This document shows positions 1 through 5,119 of a stretch of DNA of 5,640 nucleotides, piece after piece; the stretch's first letter is position 1, and every line of letters starts with the position of its first letter. The translations under genes and the position numbers were made by a program. This DNA is from Candidatus Parcubacteria bacterium (lineage in GTDB: Bacteria; Patescibacteriota; Patescibacteriia; Patescibacteriales; UBA12075): NCBI GenBank assembly GCA_023140595.1, contig JAGLLI010000121.1, positions 1-5,640 of the forward strand, in the 5' to 3' direction. The notes beneath the pieces were generated by a model that was not told where the DNA came from, did no database searches, and saw nothing but the letters and a program-made list of their open reading frames with translations.

Positions 1-118
1 CCTTAGCGCCATAAAGAATTACCCAGGCAATAGGTATCCAGCCAAAATAAACCAAAAAACGAAATAATTGCTCGTCCATTGGCAAGGCAAAAAAACTATA
101 AATTGATGATAAATCCAT
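1..118 (-). CDS. N-terminus of an unidentified membrane protein (partial, cut by window edge)
   Basis: An open frame starts at the ATG at 118-116 and runs without a stop to the left edge, giving 39 complete codons. The visible protein starts MDLSSIYSFFALPMDEQ and continues into a hydrophobic stretch of about residues 18-37 (FRFLVYFGWIPIAWVILYG), which looks like one transmembrane helix reached after a short amphipathic segment. The small N-terminal helix, a GW-I-P turn and then a membrane helix recall the N-termini of large CPR membrane-anchored proteins that carry DUF8128 or an adjacent HerA/VirB4-like ATPase; this resemblance is from memory and is weak. A strong promoter-like sequence lies 60 bases upstream, which supports a real gene start here. 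There is no clear Shine-Dalgarno before the ATG. Function cannot be assigned from this fragment. Confidence 0.6.
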   Translation of the reverse strand, partial: MDLSSIYSFFALPMDEQLFRFLVYFGWIPIAWVILYGAK

Positions 119-142
119 GGTCATTCACAAAAAAATATTCGC

Positions 143-180
143 AAAATAAAAAATATCAGCGCGCAAATCTCACTGATATT
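143..180 (-). terminator. Probable intrinsic terminator of the mltG transcript
   Basis: On the minus strand AATATCAG (180-173) pairs perfectly with CTGATATT (159-152) across a 13-base loop. The stem runs directly into TTTTATTTT (151-143). It begins 17 bases after the mltG stop codon, as expected for a rho-independent terminator. The stem is only 8 bp with two G-C pairs, so it is weak. The same inverted repeat covers the -10 box and start region of the next promoter, so it could instead be an operator for a dimeric regulator. Confidence 0.45.
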
Positions 181-206
181 ATACCATTATTCAAATCTTA
201 TCGCAA
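178..206 (-). promoter_or_regulatory. Sigma70-like promoter with extended -10 for the left-edge gene
   Basis: Read on the minus strand, TTGCGA at 206-201 (4 of 6 matches to TTGACA) is followed by a 17-base spacer and a perfect TATAAT at 183-178. The -10 is preceded by TG one base away (186-185), giving the extended -10 form TGGTATAAT. The expected start is near 171, leaving a leader of about 52 bases before the ATG at 118. The -35 lies just inside the end of mltG. The -10 overlaps the 5' arm of the hairpin at 152-180. Confidence 0.6.
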
Positions 207-1223
207 ATATTTGGCTTTATTTCGCAAGTGCTCCTGATATGTTTTGCTAAAAACGGTTTCACCATTATCAGATCGGCTCAAAAAATAATTATATTCCGTA
301 TCAACCGGATAAATTGCCGCTTTTATGGCGTTTAATCCAGGATTGCAGATTGGTCCGGGAGGCAAACCAAGATTTTGATAAGTATTATAATTTGATTTTA
401 TTTTTGTATCGTCAAGAGAATAAACAGGCTTATCAACTCCCATGATATAAGCCAAAGTGGCACAGGACTCAAGACCTTGTCCGTTTTTTATGCGATTCCA
501 GAATAGACCGGAAACAACGCGCATATCTTCATAATTCCTTACTTCTTTTTCAATAATTGATGCCATTGTTACGATTTCGAAAACATCATGCCCTTGTTTT
601 GTCGCGTCTTTTGCCATTTTTTCGGTAAATTTATCAGCAAAATTATTTATCATTTTTTTTATAACTACAGCTTCATTATCGTCATTATAAATCCGATAAG
701 TATCTGGGAACAAAAACCCCTCAAGGCCGACATTATTTGGAATCCCGTTTAATAATTTTGGTTTTTCAAAATCAAAAGGCCACGTAAAAGCGCTTTCAGT
801 TAAACTTAAAAAATTTTGTTTAGTAGATATACCTTCCTTTTCCAAATATTCTCCAATATCCGTCAAACGCCAGCCTTCAATAATTTTAACATCTGTTTCA
901 CGACTTAAGGCTCGTCCGCTTGCCAAAATTGAAACAATGTCTTTAATTGACATTGAATAATTCAAAGTGTATTCACCTGCTTGCAAGGCGTTTTCCTTGT
1001 CTTGATTTTTAACATAAAGTAAAAAATAAAATTTTGACCTTATTAAATCTTGCTTAAATAAATTTTCCGCAATCTGCTTTACGCTCTCTCCGCTCGCGAC
1101 CTTAAAAATAACATTTTCGCTATTTCCAATATTGTTCGCGCCAATATTATAATTATATACAAAATAAAACCCGCAAAGTGCAAGTAAAATTAATAATATT
1201 ATAATAAAAATTATTTTTTTCAT
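198..1223 (-). CDS. mltG: Endolytic murein transglycosylase MltG (YceG family)
   Basis: MltG cleaves nascent peptidoglycan glycan strands within the chain and is thought to set their length as a terminase; it acts on the outer face of the cytoplasmic membrane. The 341-residue protein has one N-terminal membrane helix (about 4-24), a LysM-like subdomain (about 37-106) and the YceG catalytic domain (about 110-335). Family motifs are in order: FLFPDTY at 170-176, ASIIEKE at 221-227 with E225 as the expected catalytic glutamate, NRI at 243-245, and NTYQNLGLPPGPICNPG at 280-296. The length is normal and nothing looks broken. The ATG at 1223-1221 is preceded by AAGGA (1237-1233) nine bases away, the only good Shine-Dalgarno in the window, and overlaps the TGA of the upstream nucleotidyltransferase gene as ATGA. 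Translation of the two genes is therefore probably coupled. Presence of the gene implies a peptidoglycan wall. Confidence 0.96.
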   Translation of the reverse strand: MKKIIFIIILLILLALCGFYFVYNYNIGANNIGNSENVIFKVASGESVKQIAENLFKQDLIRSKFYFLLYVKNQDKENALQAGEYTLNYSMSIKDIVSILASGRALSRETDVKIIEGWRLTDIGEYLEKEGISTKQNFLSLTESAFTWPFDFEKPKLLNGIPNNVGLEGFLFPDTYRIYNDDNEAVVIKKMINNFADKFTEKMAKDATKQGHDVFEIVTMASIIEKEVRNYEDMRVVSGLFWNRIKNGQGLESCATLAYIMGVDKPVYSLDDTKIKSNYNTYQNLGLPPGPICNPGLNAIKAAIYPVDTEYNYFLSRSDNGETVFSKTYQEHLRNKAKYLR

Positions 1224-2305
1224 AAATACTTTTCCTTGTTTTCTTCTTTTAATTTCTTAATAATTTTTTTTACGTCAGCAGAATTTTTTAAAGAAGAAAT
1301 AAATAAAACATCTTTTGTGTCAATAATGGCTAAATTATTAACATCGTTAACGACTACAATTTTTTTAGGCGCAAAAGAATATACTAAATTATTTTTTGCT
1401 TCACGAACTATACAATTTCCTTTAATTAAATTTTCATCATCAACAGGCTTTAATATTTTCTTTATAATATGCCATTTTCCCAAATCGCTCCAGCCAATTT
1501 TATTGGAAACACTCATCGCTATTTTATCAACTTTGTCCGTAATCGCGCTTTCTATGGAAATTTTTTCCAGTTGCGAATAAATTTTTTCCGCCTTCTCAAA
1601 TTCATCTTTCAAGGTTAGCTCTACCACTTTACAACAACTTTCGTACATATCTTTTTGATGAAATTTAAAAAGATTACTGATGTGCTCAAGCTGCCACAAA
1701 TACATGCCGGTATGGCAATAATATATTCCGGTATTAATCAAATTTTGACAATGCTCATAATTCGGCTTTTCCGCGATATCCGCCACTTGATAAATCGCGT
1801 CTTTAGAATTTTTTTGCAAATTTTTTCCAGCCTTAAAGTAAGTATAGCCGGTATCAATATAATCCGGACTGATTGCCGGCGTTAAAATATATTCGGGATT
1901 ATTTAAAAGAAAACTTTCGCTTGACTCCAGCAAACCTTGAAAAGCTAAATTATCAGAAATAAAATCATCAGACGGCAAGGAGGCGATTATCTCTTTTTTG
2001 TCGCAAAATTTTTCCAAAAAACACACTTCCAGGCACATTGCCGGACCGGTATTTCTGGTAGCGGTTTCAATAATTAACTGACTTTTGCCTATTTCCGGAA
2101 TTTCATTCAATGCCCTTCGGATAAAATTTTTATTAATGGAAATAAAAACATCTTTATTTGTCTTTAAAATTCCCTGAATCCTTTCATATGTAGTTCGGAG
2201 CATTGACTTATCACCGACAACGTTTTGAAATTGCTTGGGGTTATTTTTACGGCTCATCGGCCACAACCTTGTGCCGATGCCGCCGGCTCTAATAACTATT
2301 TTCAT
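1220..2305 (-). CDS. Mannose-1-phosphate guanylyltransferase-like sugar nucleotidyltransferase
   Basis: The family makes GDP-mannose from mannose-1-phosphate and GTP in the cytoplasm, feeding glycan and surface polysaccharide synthesis. The 361-residue protein carries the nucleotide-binding signature AGGIGTRLWPMSR (7-19) followed by PKQF (23-26), an RNTGPA motif (84-89), LPSDD (110-114, usually LPSDH), DTGYTYF (151-157), EKP (179-181), and GWSDLGKW (271-278), whose aspartate D274 fits the metal-binding position. A C-terminal stretch at about 315-345 (IVVVNDVNNLAIIDT and after) matches the segment that follows the catalytic domain in monofunctional ManC-type enzymes; the extra isomerase domain of bifunctional AlgA/ManC is absent. 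The usual WN(S/T)GM sugar-site motif reads CHTGM at 197-201, so sugar specificity is uncertain; other hexose-1-phosphates are possible. No Shine-Dalgarno precedes the ATG. The gene overlaps mltG by four bases and follows rhuM by 23. Confidence 0.88.
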   Translation of the reverse strand: MKIVIRAGGIGTRLWPMSRKNNPKQFQNVVGDKSMLRTTYERIQGILKTNKDVFISINKNFIRRALNEIPEIGKSQLIIETATRNTGPAMCLEVCFLEKFCDKKEIIASLPSDDFISDNLAFQGLLESSESFLLNNPEYILTPAISPDYIDTGYTYFKAGKNLQKNSKDAIYQVADIAEKPNYEHCQNLINTGIYYCHTGMYLWQLEHISNLFKFHQKDMYESCCKVVELTLKDEFEKAEKIYSQLEKISIESAITDKVDKIAMSVSNKIGWSDLGKWHIIKKILKPVDDENLIKGNCIVREAKNNLVYSFAPKKIVVVNDVNNLAIIDTKDVLFISSLKNSADVKKIIKKLKEENKEKYL

Positions 2306-2321
2306 GATTGTTTATGTTAAA

Positions 2322-2327
2322 ATTATA
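2322..2327 (-). promoter_or_regulatory. Isolated TATAAT box before the nucleotidyltransferase gene (weak)
   Basis: A perfect TATAAT on the minus strand lies in the 23-base gap after rhuM and would start RNA about 10 bases before the nucleotidyltransferase ATG. The -35 position 17 bases upstream reads AAAATA, which is not a match, and there is no TGn extension. The region is nearly all A and T, so the box may be chance. Confidence 0.2.
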
Positions 2328-2328
2328 A

Positions 2329-3327
2329 TTAATTTTTATTTAAATATTTTTTAACTTCGCGATCAAAATCGGAAATATAATTTTTATCTTGCTTTTTTTT
2401 GTATTTTACAAATTCTACATTGGCTTTTTCCATAGCTTGCTCATGGCTTACTTTTCCCGCATTATCCAACAACTTCTTTTCGCTTGCTTTTAAAAATTCG
2501 TCCAGCTTTTTTATCCAGTCAGCCATTTCCATAGGACGACTTTCCATTGCCTGCAATTCAGCGAAATCAAGATAAAGAGACACTATTAAATTTAATTTTT
2601 TTAATTCGTTTTCAGATAAATAATTTTTAGCAATAGCAATGTCATTGGCGGTGATATAATCTCCTTTAAAATTTGTCAGTCCCATCAACGGCTTTTTGCT
2701 ATCCGCTCTTTTGTCTATCATTTCAGCGGCGGTTTGTCCGTGCGTGGCATAATGTATTTTGTTTTGCACAGTAGCAAAAAAAAATTTGGTCATCTTGTCG
2801 TCTTTTTTATAATCAATGCTGGTGGCATAAATATCCGTGACTTTTTGATAAAAATTTCTCTCACTTGAACGAATATCCCTGATTCTCTGCAAAAGTTCCT
2901 CAAAATATCGCGCCCATTTCCCGCCCTGCTTTAATCTTTCATCATCCATAGCAAAACCCTTTATAATATACTCTTTCAATCTTTCAGTAGCCCAAATGCG
3001 AAACTGGGTTCCATGCGAAGAATTAACGCGATAGCCAACGGAAATAATTGTATCTAAATTATAATGCTTAACTTTATAATTTTTACCGTCAGAGGCAGTT
3101 ACCGAGTATTCCTCGGTAACTGAATTTTCGCTAAGTTCGGCTTCTTTAAATATATTTTTCAAATGCAGTCCAATATTGTCTGTACTGCAATCAAAAAGCT
3201 CCGCCATTTGTTTTTGCGAAAGCCAAACAGTCTCATTTTCCAAACGGACTTCCAGTTTTGCCTCGCCGTCTTTGGAATTATAAATAATGATTTTGCTGTC
3301 GCCTATTTTTTCTTTATTTTTGCTCAT
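2329..3327 (-). CDS. RhuM family protein (Virulence_RhuM domain)
   Basis: The 332-residue protein is a full-length member of the RhuM family, named for a gene on Salmonella pathogenicity island 3; the biochemical activity is not established. Recognisable family features are an N-terminal segment with a winged-helix-like look (VWLSQKQMAELFDCS at 34-48, resembling a DNA-binding helix-turn-helix), YNLDTIISVGYRVNS (89-103) with IWAT (111-114), RDIRSSE--FYQKVTDIYATS (150-170), and FFFATVQNKIHYATHGQTAAE (182-202). The C-terminal third is charged and helical. Family members occur sporadically in accessory regions and may be annotated as DNA-binding or Fic-associated proteins; no Fic motif (HPFx(D/E)GN) is present. 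The gene sits alone among envelope genes with a consensus-like promoter of its own, fitting a mobile accessory gene. There is no Shine-Dalgarno before the ATG at 3327. A perfect 11-bp inverted repeat lies inside the coding sequence at 3096-3122. Confidence 0.9.
   Translation of the reverse strand: MSKNKEKIGDSKIIIYNSKDGEAKLEVRLENETVWLSQKQMAELFDCSTDNIGLHLKNIFKEAELSENSVTEEYSVTASDGKNYKVKHYNLDTIISVGYRVNSSHGTQFRIWATERLKEYIIKGFAMDDERLKQGGKWARYFEELLQRIRDIRSSERNFYQKVTDIYATSIDYKKDDKMTKFFFATVQNKIHYATHGQTAAEMIDKRADSKKPLMGLTNFKGDYITANDIAIAKNYLSENELKKLNLIVSLYLDFAELQAMESRPMEMADWIKKLDEFLKASEKKLLDNAGKVSHEQAMEKANVEFVKYKKKQDKNYISDFDREVKKYLNKN
3096..3122. repeat. 11-bp perfect inverted repeat inside rhuM
   Basis: CAGTTACCGAG (3096-3106) and CTCGGTAACTG (3112-3122) are exact reverse complements around a 5-base TATTC loop. 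The repeat encodes residues 69-78 (SVTEEYSVTA), so the palindrome also gives an SVT...SVT repeat in the protein. It is less AT-rich than its surroundings. Confidence 0.85.
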
Positions 3328-3356
3328 AAATATTTTCGCGTGGGTTAAATTGATAA

Positions 3357-3385
3357 TTAATATTTTCTTAAAGACTCTTTGTCAA
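3357..3385 (-). promoter_or_regulatory. Sigma70-like promoter for rhuM
   Basis: On the minus strand a perfect TTGACA at 3385-3380 is followed by exactly 17 bases and TATTAA at 3362-3357 (4 of 6 matches to TATAAT). The predicted RNA start is near 3350, giving a leader of about 23 bases before the rhuM ATG. The -35 lies in the last codons of the ABC exporter gene (Leu-Thr codons), so coding constraint could also explain it. Confidence 0.5.
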
Positions 3386-4996
3386 CTTGCCATTTTGCGT
3401 TACATATATTTTATTACAAATCATTTTTAAATCCTCGTGGTGCGTAACGATTATTGCCGTTTTATTGCTTAAATTTTTCTTTAAAAATTCAGTTACTTTT
3501 TCACCGGTATTTTTATCAAGATGCGAAATCGGCTCATCCAATAAATATATTTCGCGATCAAGAACTATTCCTCTAATTAAATTAATTCTTTGTTTTTGTC
3601 CTGCTGATAATTTAACTCCTTTTTCGCCTACGATTGTATCCAGTCCTTTTGGCAGCATCTTTGCCCAATCATATAAATCCACTTCCTTGAAAATATCAAA
3701 TATTTTTTCATCGCTAATGTTTTGTCCTAAAACAATATTTTCCCTAAGAGAAATGTTAAATAACTCCACTTCTTGGGATATTACTACAACATTTTTAATA
3801 AAAAAATCTTGATTTATATTATTATAATCAATATCATCTATTAAACATTTCCCTTCTTGCGGATGTAAAAAATTTGCTAAAATATTTAAAAAAGTGGTTT
3901 TTCCCTCTCCGCTTTTTCCAATAATACAAACTTTTTCATACTTATTGATTTTAAAATCAGGTATTACAATTTCTTTTTCAGTTTCTTTGTGACTAAATTT
4001 AACATTTGCGATTTTTATAGCTTGCCAATCAGCTATCTTTTTATTTCCGGATAATTTATTATCTTTAAGTATCTCATCCAAACTTTTAATATACGCGTTC
4101 ATTTCCATAAGCCTCTTAAAAATCTCTGAAAGCCTTTCTACATTTCCCTTAATCATAGCATATACCACTACAAATAATATTAATATGGACGGACTTAAAC
4201 TGCCTTGCGAAATCTGATAAAGAAAATAACAAATCGTTGAAACAAAAGTTAGTCCAAATAAAACATGAAGGATAAACCAGCGGTTTGCATGAAAATTTTG
4301 CAATTTTTGAATTTGAATATAATTATCCTCTACTTTTTTATCAATTTTATTTTCAGCAAATGAATAAATATTTAACTTTTTTATAGTAAGCATATTTGTC
4401 ATAAAATCAACATAAGTCTCTAACAATCCTGCTCTTTTAATATTCAGTTCTTTGGCGATTGGTATCATTTTTTTTGATAAAAAAATACTAACAACAACAA
4501 AAACGCTTAAAATAATTGTATTATAAAAAGCCACTAACAATGATTCTCTGGCGGTAAAAATAAAAAATAATAATAAATGGCTTATGCTGTGGGCAAAAAC
4601 CCAAAACGCGCTAAATACAAGAGCTTGAAATTCATCTGTTACCTTGTTTATGAGAGATAATACATATCCCGAGTGAATATTGATATGCTGATTCACTGGG
4701 AGCGCTTCTAATTTTTTAAAAAACTTCACTTTTAAATAAATACTAAACTGCATAGCCAGCGCTTCTCCGTATCTTCTGACAAACCACTGTAAAATTAATG
4801 ATGAAGCATATAATAATATAATAATAGCAACAACTTTTGAAAAATTAACTATTGCCAGACTGGTTTTTGTAAATTCCGACAATGCCACCGGAACTAAAAA
4901 ACCCACTACTCCGTCAAAAATACCGATAATAAAAATAACAAAAAACTTAAATCTATATTTATCTAAATTTTTGATTAGAAATTTTATCGCGTTCAT
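3368..4996 (-). CDS. ABC exporter half-transporter (fused membrane and ATPase domains)
   Basis: The 542-residue protein is a type-I exporter-fold half-transporter expected to work as a dimer in the cytoplasmic membrane, moving a lipid, drug, peptide or other compound outward; the substrate cannot be read from sequence. About six membrane helices occupy residues 16-285 (roughly 16-40, 54-72, 125-147, 152-173, 242-262, 268-285). The ATPase domain (about 325-542) has Walker A GKSGEGKT (360-367), Q-loop Q408, signature LSAGQ (463-467, variant of LSGGQ), Walker B IYLLDEP (483-489) with catalytic E488, D-loop SHLD (491-494) and switch H519. The usual A-loop tyrosine appears replaced by His336 (VKFSHKE). 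No peptidase domain precedes the membrane part. All ATPase residues needed for hydrolysis are present. The membrane half is very AT-rich (10 G or C in the 60 bases 4321-4380). The ATG lacks a Shine-Dalgarno. Confidence 0.94.
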   Translation of the reverse strand: MNAIKFLIKNLDKYRFKFFVIFIIGIFDGVVGFLVPVALSEFTKTSLAIVNFSKVVAIIILLYASSLILQWFVRRYGEALAMQFSIYLKVKFFKKLEALPVNQHINIHSGYVLSLINKVTDEFQALVFSAFWVFAHSISHLLLFFIFTARESLLVAFYNTIILSVFVVVSIFLSKKMIPIAKELNIKRAGLLETYVDFMTNMLTIKKLNIYSFAENKIDKKVEDNYIQIQKLQNFHANRWFILHVLFGLTFVSTICYFLYQISQGSLSPSILILFVVVYAMIKGNVERLSEIFKRLMEMNAYIKSLDEILKDNKLSGNKKIADWQAIKIANVKFSHKETEKEIVIPDFKINKYEKVCIIGKSGEGKTTFLNILANFLHPQEGKCLIDDIDYNNINQDFFIKNVVVISQEVELFNISLRENIVLGQNISDEKIFDIFKEVDLYDWAKMLPKGLDTIVGEKGVKLSAGQKQRINLIRGIVLDREIYLLDEPISHLDKNTGEKVTEFLKKNLSNKTAIIVTHHEDLKMICNKIYVTQNGKLTKSL

Positions 4997-5020
4997 ATTT
5001 GTTATTAAGCATATATTTAA

Positions 5021-5055
5021 ATTAAAAAGATAGGTTATTTTATTTAACCTATCTT
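5021..5055 (-). terminator. Intrinsic terminator after the MacB-like permease gene
   Basis: AAGATAGGTTA (5055-5045 on the minus strand) pairs perfectly over 11 bp with TAACCTATCTT (5037-5027) around a 7-base AATAAAA loop. The 3' arm ends in TT and is followed by TTT, then AATTT, giving a five-T run on the minus strand only. It begins 64 bases after the permease stop codon. The plus-strand reading lacks a T run, so the signal is directional. Confidence 0.7.
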
Positions 5056-5056
5056 A

Positions 5057-5085
5057 AATTTACCAATTTTAGCTCGCAAAGTCAA
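5057..5085 (-). promoter_or_regulatory. Sigma70-like promoter for the ABC exporter gene
   Basis: On the minus strand TTGACT (5085-5080, 5 of 6 matches) is followed by a 17-base spacer and TAAATT (5062-5057, 4 of 6). RNA would start near 5050, within the 5' arm of the terminator hairpin, leaving a leader of about 54 bases. An alternative pair, TTGCGA (5078-5073) with TAAGAT (5055-5050), also has 17 bases between boxes and is weaker. A promoter is needed here because the terminator would otherwise cut the exporter gene off from upstream transcription. Confidence 0.5.
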
Positions 5086-5119
5086 TAATAAAATTTTAAA
5101 AAATTAACGAAAATAAAAC

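Noticed and set aside
1220..1222. Alternative genetic code with TGA read as glycine
   Set aside because: TGA here ends the nucleotidyltransferase exactly at the mltG start, as expected for a true stop, and no in-frame TGA interrupts any gene in the window.
1236..1885. Plus-strand open frames opposite the nucleotidyltransferase gene (114 and 76 codons)
   Set aside because: They lie antisense within a well-supported enzyme gene, lack recognisable motifs, and are expected shadows in AT-rich coding DNA.
2306..2328. Terminator between rhuM and the nucleotidyltransferase gene
   Set aside because: The 23-base gap has no stem of useful length; it is simply AT-rich.
3328..3367. Terminator between the exporter and rhuM
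   Set aside because: Only short AATATT-type self-complementary words are present, with no stable stem followed by a T run.
3163..3812. Plus-strand open frames opposite rhuM and the ATPase domain of the exporter
   Set aside because: Antisense to conserved coding sequence with no family motifs or ribosome binding sites.
4959..5012. Short minus-strand upstream ORF (17 codons) starting at 5012 and overlapping the exporter start out of frame
   Set aside because: No Shine-Dalgarno and no peptide motif; an ATG in an AT-rich leader is easily chance, though it could in principle affect exporter translation.
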